The notes under the pieces are model-generated. The model was not told the DNA's origin and made no database searches. It saw nothing but the letters and a program-made list of their open reading frames with translations. From Bdellovibrionales bacterium (lineage in GTDB: Bacteria; Bdellovibrionota; Bdellovibrionia; Bdellovibrionales; UBA1609), in NCBI GenBank assembly GCA_028819545.1, contig JAPPLG010000014.1:97179-161178 (forward strand): a stretch of 64,000 nt of DNA, given 5' to 3'. The position numbers and the translations under genes were made by a program. Shown here piece by piece: positions 55,933-63,602 of the stretch. The stretch's first letter is position 1. Each line of letters begins with the position of its first letter.

Positions 55933-56139
55933 ATACAATTAAAAGAAAGTGATTATCTTCTAGATCACTTAAAAGACTACAGGTCTCTTATGCCTATGGC
56001 ACAGGAAAAAACAAAACCTATGTTTCTACTGAAACCAGGGGATGGAGCTATAGGAGCTCATTATCAAGCTGTTCAATCTTGTTATAATGATTTTAAACAA
56101 CTAACTCTTAAAATAATCTCAGCTATTGATTCAAATTAG
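55933..56139 (+). pseudogene. C-terminal remnant of a ParA-like gene
   Basis: An open frame of 68 codons without its own start is terminated by TAG. It reads LKDYRSLMPMAQEKTKPMFLL, then GDGAIGAHYQAVQSCYNDFKQLTLKI. To me this resembles the C-terminal tail of ParA-type ATPases (AQExxKPxFxLKPxDGAIGAH). A stop codon immediately precedes the frame, and no N-terminal Walker region is present. It is on the strand opposite to the surrounding genes and suggests a decayed partition gene from a plasmid or integrated element. Confidence 0.55.
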
Positions 56140-56141
56140 CT

Positions 56142-56471
56142 TTAGTTCAAAGGTTTTGGCTCAGGAACAAAATAAGCCTGCCCTAAATTCCTATTTATAT
56201 AGATAGTATGAATATAATATGTTTCCTTAGGGCCGTCACAATAAAATGTGCCAGTCTTAAACTCTGCACATTCACGAGCATCTGTTAAAATTTCATTTGC
56301 TGTTTCCCATAAAATATTAAAAAATTCTTCCCTCTCTGTAAATTGGTTATTTTGTTTTTCAAAGAGAATTTTATGAAACAAAAACTCTATCTCCTCCCTG
56401 GTATTCGTCCTGTTTTCAGCATAAAGATACATCCCGCAAAAAATACTCATAATAATTATAATTTTTTTCAT
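56142..56471 (-). CDS. Small secreted hypothetical protein
   Basis: This 109-aa protein has a signal peptide (MKKIIIIMSIFCGMYLYA). The mature part is helical (EEIEFLFHKILFEKQNNQF) and then has a two-Cys segment (RECAEFKTGTFYCDGPKETYYIHTIYINRNLGQAYFV). A good GGAGG lies upstream. It is the last gene inside the direct repeats and is 3 nt from the ParA-like remnant. No family is recognised. Confidence 0.65.
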   Translation of the reverse strand: MKKIIIIMSIFCGMYLYAENRTNTREEIEFLFHKILFEKQNNQFTEREEFFNILWETANEILTDARECAEFKTGTFYCDGPKETYYIHTIYINRNLGQAYFVPEPKPLN

Positions 56472-56549
56472 TACATTCCTCCTTATTTATGGTTGACTTA
56501 GTTGAAGAGTCTTTCATTTTTTCCATCTTCAAAGCTCTTGAAAAAGAAG

Positions 56550-56871
56550 TATGCAAGTTTTACGACAGGTGTACCGCTCAAAAAAGTTGTTGGAGAATAT
56601 TAGTGTACTTTTTCCAATATTTTCAGACAGTTATACTAAATATTTATTTTTAAAAATAGGTTACACAGTCATTTTACTTGATATTTGACTTCAGTCAGTG
56701 ACCAAAAATGGACATTAGTGACCATTTTTGAAAAATCATAAAAGCTCTTCTAACCATTTACTAGAAAAATGAAGCCCCTACACTACTTTGTCATCATCTC
56801 CGCAACACACGCCATCTCTTTGAAGGTGGTGAACCAACTACAAAATGTAAAAATTACACAGCGTTTCTATT
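56550..56871 (+). repeat. 322-bp perfect direct repeat, copy 2
   Basis: It is identical to 53801-54122. The offset between copies is 2749 bp, so the unit is the repeat plus the interior at 54123-56549. It sits upstream of the small secreted protein gene, mirroring copy 1 and the nuclease gene. Confidence 0.95.
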
Positions 56872-56988
56872 ACAGATCATCTTAGTATATCTCATAAAGT
56901 CTAGTTTTTCCTCTCGCTTAAAGGCTTGATCTGTCTTTCACACTATTTTTTAGTCATAATAAAACAAACTTTCAAAAAGGTTTTATAA

Positions 56989-58368
56989 ATGATTTCAAAA
57001 AGAAATTTACTTACTTTATTTTGTCTGTACTTCTGCACCTCTTGCTCCCCCACTCAAGATCTTTTTTCTGAATCTTTGGATGAGGTAGCTACAGAACGTT
57101 TTTATATTAAATTAGATGAAAATTTTTATAAAAGGGAAGGAATAGCTGTCCCCGAGTATGCACTCAGTTCCGATGATCTTATTGGTTTGACAGACTGTGG
57201 TGTCAATAAAGGTGATGAATCTTTTGAAGATATCTATTGTATCCTGGATCTTAATGAAGCAGATATTGGTGTTTTAGGGCAGGCGGACAAAGGTATTCCT
57301 ATAGAATACAATATCCCCCGACATATGTGTGAATACACTACATTTATGGCCCCATGGCACTGGAACTATCGCTCTGGAATAGGACCGCAGGTTCTGCACA
57401 AACACACAGAAGAAGAAGACACCTCAGACACAACTATTGTTGTCGGTGGTGAAGGTAATGAAAGCAACAATGCTGAGTACTATTGTATTCCTCCTTCCGG
57501 TACACGACGTTGCGCTGGTAACCCAGTTACAAGCGCAGTTCCATGTCCAATAGGTCAACCTAATCCAGGTACTTGGTATAGGATAGATGAGGACAGTAAC
57601 GTCTCCAAATGTTTTTGCCCTTATGACCACTCCTCTGCTGGTGATGGTAACTCTAATGCACCAAATTGTTGTTTTGGCTCTTATGAAGTTGAAGGCGGAA
57701 ATGAAGGAACAGAAACAAATGATTGGGGCGGTGACCTGAAAGAATGTATTGGAGGTCCTCTTCGCTCCGGAGGATGGGACAATTATGCACCTACAGTAAC
57801 ATCAGTATCACATACCCAAAAACCCATTGAAATTCCTATCCCAAACAGATTTTACTCTTGGGTTACAGATGAACCCCGAAGAACTTTTGAAATAGGACCT
57901 ATAGACATAGAAACAATTTTACTTACTGCAAGTGGTAATAGATATTTTTACTCTACCCCTACTGCTACATACTTTGATGGTATTGAAGATTTAATTTTTA
58001 CCGATCCTTTATCTTGCTCCAACTGCCCTTCTATGTTTTCACCTGATGTAGATAATCCTATAGAAAATCTTGCATTGAGAGCTGCTCTGAGAGCGTACCC
58101 CTACTTTACATTAGAGTGTTTAGACTCCAATATGGAAGCTCTTCACCGTGTACATCTCACTATTCGAGAGTGGAATACTCAGGAAGAATTTTTAAGCTTT
58201 AAAGAATCAAATGGCGGCAGCGGCGACCCTGATATTGATGGAGAAGAAGGCAGTGACTGTCCATACTATGAAGCTGACGAAAAACTAGGGTCTACAAATT
58301 GTAATGATTTTTTAGACTTAGATGACTTTATAGATATAGGCATACCTTACCCCCGAACTCCCTACTGA
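56989..58368 (+). CDS. Cysteine-rich lipoprotein of unknown function
   Basis: This 459-aa protein has lipobox CTSC after a hydrophobic signal. The mature part has more than a dozen Cys (SRGxRRCAGNP-type region PSGTRRCAGNP, CFCPYDHSSAG, CCFGSYEVEG, CSNCPSMF). It also has many acidic residues and Gly/Asn. It is probably secreted and disulfide-rich. Family unknown. Unlike its neighbours it is on the plus strand, 117 nt after repeat copy 2. Confidence 0.75.
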   Translation: MISKRNLLTLFCLYFCTSCSPTQDLFSESLDEVATERFYIKLDENFYKREGIAVPEYALSSDDLIGLTDCGVNKGDESFEDIYCILDLNEADIGVLGQADKGIPIEYNIPRHMCEYTTFMAPWHWNYRSGIGPQVLHKHTEEEDTSDTTIVVGGEGNESNNAEYYCIPPSGTRRCAGNPVTSAVPCPIGQPNPGTWYRIDEDSNVSKCFCPYDHSSAGDGNSNAPNCCFGSYEVEGGNEGTETNDWGGDLKECIGGPLRSGGWDNYAPTVTSVSHTQKPIEIPIPNRFYSWVTDEPRRTFEIGPIDIETILLTASGNRYFYSTPTATYFDGIEDLIFTDPLSCSNCPSMFSPDVDNPIENLALRAALRAYPYFTLECLDSNMEALHRVHLTIREWNTQEEFLSFKESNGGSGDPDIDGEEGSDCPYYEADEKLGSTNCNDFLDLDDFIDIGIPYPRTPY

Positions 58369-58505
58369 AGCGCTCAATATAATCTAAAACATTTTTGACA
58401 ACAATTGCTAAAACTTAGAGTTAAAAAATTACCTTGTTATCAACACCATTTTTATATTAACTAAAGAGTATGTATATTTCTAATATTGAAAAAGCTCGTT
58501 ACCCT

Positions 58506-58667
58506 ATGTCAAAGAAAGAGACATCAAATATGCTTACACTAAGAGCAATTAAACAAGCAATATCAACAGCACAAAAAACAGGAAGAAATCAGCTTGTACA
58601 GAAACACTTAGATGATATTAAATCAAAATTTAATAAATCCAAGGTCAGAAATTGTAACATTTTGTAA
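58506..58667 (+). CDS. Possible short ORF ending in the decayed gene copy (uncertain)
   Basis: An in-frame ATG at 58506 yields MSKKETSNMLTLRAIKQAIST... (53 aa). The final residues (KVRNCNIL) come from the downstream gene fragment read in the wrong frame. The N-terminal part may be a genuine small gene whose end was replaced. Weak start and no recognised domain. Confidence 0.3.
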   Translation: MSKKETSNMLTLRAIKQAISTAQKTGRNQLVQKHLDDIKSKFNKSKVRNCNIL

Positions 58668-58734
58668 ATTTAATCAAGAAGCCCACAACTACTTTGAAGA
58701 GATATATGAAGTTGGCAGCGGTAGCAACTCCTAA
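58639..58734 (+). pseudogene. 3' fragment of a duplicated membrane-protein gene
   Basis: Positions 58639-58704 match 59585-59650 at 64 of 66 bases. In the source frame it reads EIVTFCKFNQEAHNYFEEI and then ends GSNS before a stop at 58734. The rest of the copy is missing, so an older tandem duplicate has been deleted internally. Confidence 0.75.
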
Positions 58735-58874
58735 TAACTTACTCTCTTATACTAAAGTTATCTCAATATTTTTAAATTCTGAAAAAATCACAGGTTTTGG
58801 ACTTACGAACAGGTGTACTATAGTTGAAATTACACTAGAAGACTGATACAGTTAAAAAAAGATAAGGGTTTAAA

Positions 58875-59045
58875 ATGCCACAAAAAGAAAGCAAAAAAAA
58901 CGTATTATTCAATTGGTTGGCAAAAGGCACTCGAGCAGAGCCTTGGCCTCCCTCTAGTGAAATTATAGATAGTGATGAGTTTAAAAATCTCCAAAAAATT
59001 GGAAAAGAGTTAGTAGAAAAAAGTAAAAAAGAAAAAGCACAATGA
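58875..59045 (+). CDS. Small basic/acidic hypothetical protein upstream of the membrane protein
   Basis: This 56-aa gene is absent from the ORF track because it is short. It starts at ATG 58875 with MPQKESKKNVLFNWLAKG, continues AEPWPPSSEIIDSDEFKNLQKIGKELVEK, and ends KKEKAQ. Its stop overlaps the next start by 4 nt (ATGA), which is strong evidence for translation and coupling. It is charged, helical in the C-terminal half and probably cytosolic. The role is unknown. Confidence 0.65.
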   Translation: MPQKESKKNVLFNWLAKGTRAEPWPPSSEIIDSDEFKNLQKIGKELVEKSKKEKAQ

Positions 59046-59698
59046 CGTTTGATCAACTTGAAAGCTTCCTATGGGTTATCCCAGGGGTTGCGTGGATTTA
59101 CTATTATAATACCTTCACTCCACATAAAAAAATTACAATTTCAGGGTGGCCTTATTTATTTACTATTGTCATTATTGCTTCTATACTAAAGCTCCCTGAT
59201 ACTTTTTTAAATATTGATTTACTCACAGAACAACAAGAACATTTAAAAAAGTTTATGTGGTTATTTAAAATTATACTCTATATCTTCCTTCTTTGGCTTC
59301 CCAAAATTGAGTGGATTAAACAATTCTTGCCTCAAATAGAAGATAATTTTTACGATAAGTGCACTAAATGGCATAAAAAAGCTGTTTTGTTGACTTTAAA
59401 AAATGGAAAAGTATATGTCGGTGTTTTATCAAAGTATCCAGACAACCCGAATTTAAGGTATGAATCTCAGACAATTTTTATCATTCCATCTTTCAGTGGA
59501 TATAGAGAACAAGAGAAAAAACGTATTGAGTGGACTACACATTACCCAACAGGAACACCCTACGCTGACATGGAACTTATCATTCCAAGATCAGAAATTG
59601 TAACATTTTGTAAATTTAATCAGGAAGCCCACAACTACTTTGAAGAGATAAAAGAATTCAACAAAAAATACCCATACCGCTCCACAATGACACCTTAA
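59042..59698 (+). CDS. Inner-membrane protein with N-terminal two-helix region
   Basis: This 218-aa protein has hydrophobic helices at about residues 8-24, 35-50 and 75-90, followed by a cytoplasmic domain. The domain includes AVLLTLKNGKVYVGVLSKYP and FIIPSFSGYREQEKKRIEWTTHY, a pattern with a small Sm-like beta look. It could be a DUF6338-type protein, but I am not certain. A 3' copy fragment lies about 950 bp upstream. It is coupled to the 56-aa gene. Confidence 0.65.
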   Translation: MTFDQLESFLWVIPGVAWIYYYNTFTPHKKITISGWPYLFTIVIIASILKLPDTFLNIDLLTEQQEHLKKFMWLFKIILYIFLLWLPKIEWIKQFLPQIEDNFYDKCTKWHKKAVLLTLKNGKVYVGVLSKYPDNPNLRYESQTIFIIPSFSGYREQEKKRIEWTTHYPTGTPYADMELIIPRSEIVTFCKFNQEAHNYFEEIKEFNKKYPYRSTMTP

Positions 59699-59734
59699 AT
59701 TAAAAGGCTAAAAGACATCTCCCAATAACTAACC

Positions 59735-59767
59735 TTTGTCGCAAGTTTGTCGCAAGTTTGTCGCAAG
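59735..59767 (+). repeat. Three tandem copies of an 11-nt unit
   Basis: TTTGTCGCAAG is repeated three times exactly between the convergent membrane protein gene and the fic gene. It is too short for a CRISPR repeat and has no spacers. Confidence 0.85.
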
Positions 59768-59779
59768 TTTTTTATAAAT

Positions 59780-60874
59780 TTAGCTCTTTTTTACCAAACA
59801 ATAAAATTTTTGATTGGTTTTACCTCTAGGCTCTACAATTCTTTTATCGATCATATCTTTTAAGTCTCTTTGTAACGTTCTTTTTGTTATTTTACCTGAT
59901 GTCTTTCTTTTTAAATTTTTATCTAATCTCTCAAACTTAGAAAAAAGTTTATCAAAATCTTTTGGCAACAGTCTGCCATTTTCTAAAATATACTCAAAAA
60001 TGACCCCTTGTCTTTTAGATAAACTATGATTTTGTATTAAAGCATCTTTCAAAATAACTTTTTTTCCAATGTCCATAACTTCATTCATTTGGAATAAGAA
60101 TCCTTTAACAAAATATTCAAGCCAGACAGTCATATCCATCTTGTTATTTCTTACAGCTTGAATAGTCTTATAAAAGTTTTTTCTATCTTTGTCATAGTAT
60201 TGACTGATTGAGAAAAGCTTCTTAAAGTCATAATCTTCTTTATAAAGATAAGCTGTGCAAAGAAGTCGAGAAGTTCTTCCATTACCATCCATAAAGGGAT
60301 GAATATGAACAAGCTGAAATTGTATAATACTGCTTTTTAAAACAGGATGAATATCTGATTTCTGATTGATCCATCGGACAAAATTTTTCATAAGAGTAGG
60401 AACTTCATTTGGTTTAGGAGGTATGTATACAACTTCTTTTGTAACAGCATTTCCTACATAGTTTTGTATCTTTCGATAACTTCCCGGCTTGGCACTTCCT
60501 CCACGAACACCTTTAACTAACTCTTTATGAATACTTTTAATAAGAGTTTCTGTAATGCTCTTTTTTTCTTTTAAATGTTTTGAAACCAAATTAAAAGCAT
60601 CTCTATAGTTTTTTATCTCTTTTATATCTTCCTCATTGACGCCAGATATTTTTTGGCCAGCTAAAATCTTTCGGGACTGCTCAAAGGTAAGCTGTGTTCC
60701 TTCTATATGAGTCGTATGATGCGTTTCTAAAAGAAAGGCATTTTTGCTCATATTTTGTATCCATTGGTTTGATAAATGAGCCGCTTTTAAAAACCCTCTA
60801 GCCTGCTCAATCTCCATCAATTGATTGAGTAGAGACCTGGTAATTTTAAATTTTGGAGAAAAATTATTTTCCAT
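59780..60874 (-). CDS. Fic family protein (AMPylase-type) with C-terminal winged helix
   Basis: This is a 364-aa protein from MENNFSPKFKITR; the track start 15 codons earlier is less likely. The Fic core has HPFMDGNGRTSR with catalytic His and the anion-binding GNGR. An inhibitory helix motif (TTHIEGT, S/TxxxEG) is at the N-terminus, marking a class II autoinhibited Fic. The C-terminal domain (KITKRTLQRDLKDMIDKRIVEPRG) looks like a winged-helix DNA-binding module. Such proteins modify targets with AMP. The substrate is unknown. It is preceded by no other gene of an operon. Confidence 0.93.
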   Translation of the reverse strand: MENNFSPKFKITRSLLNQLMEIEQARGFLKAAHLSNQWIQNMSKNAFLLETHHTTHIEGTQLTFEQSRKILAGQKISGVNEEDIKEIKNYRDAFNLVSKHLKEKKSITETLIKSIHKELVKGVRGGSAKPGSYRKIQNYVGNAVTKEVVYIPPKPNEVPTLMKNFVRWINQKSDIHPVLKSSIIQFQLVHIHPFMDGNGRTSRLLCTAYLYKEDYDFKKLFSISQYYDKDRKNFYKTIQAVRNNKMDMTVWLEYFVKGFLFQMNEVMDIGKKVILKDALIQNHSLSKRQGVIFEYILENGRLLPKDFDKLFSKFERLDKNLKRKTSGKITKRTLQRDLKDMIDKRIVEPRGKTNQKFYCLVKKS

Positions 60875-61029
60875 TTTATTTTCATACCTTTCTGTTTTCT
60901 GTCCAATTAAAAATATCACATTTCAACAAACATTGGTATTAGTTTGTTTCATAAATTATAATTGCAGTTTGTTATATTTTCATGATACTCTCTTATCTCG
61001 AAAACAGATTTAGTTTTATGGAGGTTGAA

Positions 61030-61497
61030 ATGGATTATGAATATTTAGAATACACCGATGAAGAAAGAAAAAACCTCAGAGACAAATATGACCTTAACGT
61101 CTCTCTTGAAGAGAAGATTTTTAGCTATCTTAGAAGAGAAAATAAAATCAATGATATATTAAAAAAATATGAAATTAGCAATATTGAATCAACATTTGTG
61201 AGTAGCCCTTTTGATCTAATAAAAATTGGAAAAAATGAATTGTTACTGATGTTTATCTCTGATGAATTAACACTTGAAACAACAAAATTTTTTATAACAA
61301 CAACACAAGAAACAGATAAAATGCGATATACAGGAAATGAAAAGAAAAATAAAATTTACTTAGTTCTAGCCTTTAAAACGGCAAATCAAAAATCAATAAA
61401 ATATGCAGAGGAGCATGGAGTTTTTGTCATACAAGCTAAAAAAAATGAGATGGTCTGCATAAATAAAGACAACTTTAAACCAAAAGTATTTGATTAA
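61030..61497 (+). CDS. Hypothetical protein related to the C-terminus of the nuclease-like protein
   Basis: This 155-aa protein starts at the ATG with GGAGG 5 nt upstream; two earlier in-frame ATGs lack a ribosome-binding site. It is helical and charged in the first half. The second half ends LVLAFKTANQKSIKYAEEHGVFVIQAKKNEMVCINKDNFKPKVF, resembling the tail of the DUF3782-type nuclease (GLFTIKVV...KHFKPQIF). The nuclease catalytic DxnExK segment is not evident, so it may be a catalytically dead relative. Confidence 0.6.
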   Translation: MDYEYLEYTDEERKNLRDKYDLNVSLEEKIFSYLRRENKINDILKKYEISNIESTFVSSPFDLIKIGKNELLLMFISDELTLETTKFFITTTQETDKMRYTGNEKKNKIYLVLAFKTANQKSIKYAEEHGVFVIQAKKNEMVCINKDNFKPKVFD

Positions 61498-61690
61498 ATT
61501 TTAGTTAGGGGGAGATAGCGGCAACAACCCCCATTACCATCTCCATCAGTAAATAAAAACCCCACAAAAAACCAATTACATTTTAATACTATAAAAGTTT
61601 GTCTCAATTAAAAACAAAAAAACTGTTTTAATTGACTCTCTTTAAACTGTTTGCAAAACATTAATCTCCCCTACATATAAGAGGGTATAT

Positions 61691-62449
61691 ATGACAAATA
61701 TTACATTTCAAACATCGCCTTCCTTATTATTGCACCCTTACTCCAATAAACAAGCTGTACTTATGGCAAAATGCTCTAAAATTGTCTATTCATCTAAATT
61801 TAGAGCAAAAAGGTTATTAGAAAAAATATCTTTTACTCTTAAGTATTTTCATAGCAGAGAACCTTCATTTCTAATAGCTGAACATGATCAACACATCGTT
61901 GTTGCTTTTAAAGGAAATAAAGAAATTTTTGATTTGGCTAACATTCTAAAATTTCTTTATACAGAGAAAAAAGTTAAAAGAATACATAATGGATTTAAGA
62001 CAATGTACGATAAAGTCCACTACATCATATGGTTTCACTTAAGCCAGCTCTCCAACAAACCTATTTATTTTACAGGACATTCACGCGGAGGAGCTTTAGC
62101 TGTTATTGCAACGGCCCAGTTGGAAGAGTTTCCTATAGCAGGCTGTTATACTTTTGGTTCACCTCCCATTGGCATAAAAGAACTTGAACACCCTATTCAA
62201 AACCCTGTCTATGGAATAATGACTCATGAAGATCCTTTGATACATTTAAAGAAAGGCTCCAACTATTTTTATACAGGTTCTCGTTATATATTAACGAAGG
62301 ATCAGGTGTTAAATGAACAACAAAACAAATTAGAAAAACAACAATTAAAAAATAAGCCAGTGCTTTTACTGAAAGCTTTCAAAGCCCATTTGATCCAAGA
62401 GTATATCAACAGATTAGAATCTATAGAAACCAACAATCTATCTCTCTGA
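61691..62449 (+). CDS. Lipase (class 3) family protein
   Basis: This 252-aa protein has no signal peptide. The nucleophile elbow is FTGHSRGGALAVI (GHSxG), a preceding HNGF segment is typical of lipase_3, and YTFGSPPIG follows. Asp/His are in THEDPLIHL. The C-terminal 50 residues are charged and helical (LNEQQNKLEKQQLKNK). It is probably cytoplasmic, or exported by a route not visible here. Its position among TA and Fic genes is notable, but its role is unknown. Confidence 0.85.
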   Translation: MTNITFQTSPSLLLHPYSNKQAVLMAKCSKIVYSSKFRAKRLLEKISFTLKYFHSREPSFLIAEHDQHIVVAFKGNKEIFDLANILKFLYTEKKVKRIHNGFKTMYDKVHYIIWFHLSQLSNKPIYFTGHSRGGALAVIATAQLEEFPIAGCYTFGSPPIGIKELEHPIQNPVYGIMTHEDPLIHLKKGSNYFYTGSRYILTKDQVLNEQQNKLEKQQLKNKPVLLLKAFKAHLIQEYINRLESIETNNLSL

Positions 62450-62509
62450 ATATAAAGATTATTTTTTAATAGATAAAATTTAGATTTTTACAAACATTTT
62501 CTAAAAGAT

Positions 62510-62848
62510 TTAAATTGAATTTTTAAGGTATTTTCTAATTCTTTCAGCATCTTCATTTTCTTTATTTCCCTTAAAATACACCTCAATAAATTGAATTTTT
62601 TTATCTTTTGGAAAGTAAGCATAGACAATTCTTAAGGAAGATCCCTTTAAGTATTTACAAAAAAACCTGGCCTTAACAACATACAGATCATCCATTTTCC
62701 GGATAATTGAAAAGTGTTTTTTATTTCCTAAAGGAGATACAGAAATTACTTTTTGAAACTCTGTTAAATCTTCTGAAAGAGATCTATATCTTTTTTTCAG
62801 TTTTTTAAATTCTCTTTGAAAAATTGGCAGTTCATCAAATCGGATCAT
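62510..62848 (-). CDS. RelE/ParE-superfamily type II toxin
   Basis: This 112-aa protein has the superfamily ending LRIVYAYFPKDKKIQFIEVYFKGNKENEDAERI, and a basic N-terminal helix FQREFKKLKKRYRSL. Its likely target is mRNA or translation, by analogy with RelE-like nucleases. It overlaps the upstream antitoxin gene by 14 nt. The order is antitoxin first, toxin second. Confidence 0.85.
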   Translation of the reverse strand: MIRFDELPIFQREFKKLKKRYRSLSEDLTEFQKVISVSPLGNKKHFSIIRKMDDLYVVKARFFCKYLKGSSLRIVYAYFPKDKKIQFIEVYFKGNKENEDAERIRKYLKNSI

Positions 62849-63602
62849 TATAATTTCTTACTGAATATTTTTCATCACGATAAAAGACACTTTCATAAGA
62901 GAGAACTTCTCCGTCTTTTGCAGATTTCCAAGGAATATCTTCATGAGAATATTTTTCTATTTCCAAAGCATTTTTGTCAGATAGACGAGCTAATACATCA
63001 TCAATATGTTCAACCTCTTGTGCAGATAATATCTCCAGATTAGGGCGTTTATGAGCTAAATATTTTTTTTGCCTATACTTAAAATATTGACTCTTTACAG
63101 CCTCTAAGTCTCCCTGTTTTTGCATTTTTTTAATAATAGAGCTTAATGCAACTGAAGTGGGTCCATGGTGATTTTTAATATACACAGCACCCATTAGATT
63201 TTCTTCGTATTTTTCAAAATAATCAAAATCAATGAAATAAAGCAATTTATGTAAAACTGTTTCACCAATATTAGGTTTTCCCCCCACTTTATTTAAGATA
63301 TAGAGAAGAACTTGTTTAAATTTTTCAAGATTTTCTTCTGTTACACGTATTTGTAAAGGATGAGTTTTTTTAACTTTTTTCTGTTTAATTTTTACAACTA
63401 TTTTAGCATCCTTCTCTACAAGCAAATTTTCTATAGAGATGCCAAAAATACCAGCTATCTTTTTTGCTTCAGAAATGGTTGGTTCTCGTCCTCCACTTTC
63501 AATTTGCATATATGTTGGACGGGAAATACCCAATTCACCTGCCAGGTACTCCTGTGTCATCCCCTTTTTCATACGCTGTTTCCGAATAAATTTATAAAGC
63601 AT
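62835..63602 (-). CDS. Antitoxin with HTH and Panacea (DUF4065) domains
   Basis: This 255-aa protein starts at ATG 63602 with GGAGG 4 nt upstream (MLYKFIRKQRMKKGMTQEYLA). The N-terminal XRE HTH (TQEYLAGELGISRPTYMQIESGGREP) is expected to autoregulate. Residues of about 95-230 match the Panacea/DUF4065 pattern (LHKLLYFIDFDYFEKYEENLMG, HHGPTSVALSSIIKKM). Panacea domains neutralise diverse toxins. It partners with the RelE-type gene and overlaps it by 14 nt. Confidence 0.85.
   Translation of the reverse strand: MLYKFIRKQRMKKGMTQEYLAGELGISRPTYMQIESGGREPTISEAKKIAGIFGISIENLLVEKDAKIVVKIKQKKVKKTHPLQIRVTEENLEKFKQVLLYILNKVGGKPNIGETVLHKLLYFIDFDYFEKYEENLMGAVYIKNHHGPTSVALSSIIKKMQKQGDLEAVKSQYFKYRQKKYLAHKRPNLEILSAQEVEHIDDVLARLSDKNALEIEKYSHEDIPWKSAKDGEVLSYESVFYRDEKYSVRNYNDPI

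Noticed and set aside
59735-59767. Possible CRISPR-like repeat array
   Set aside because: The unit is 11 nt and directly tandem without spacers; no cas genes are present.
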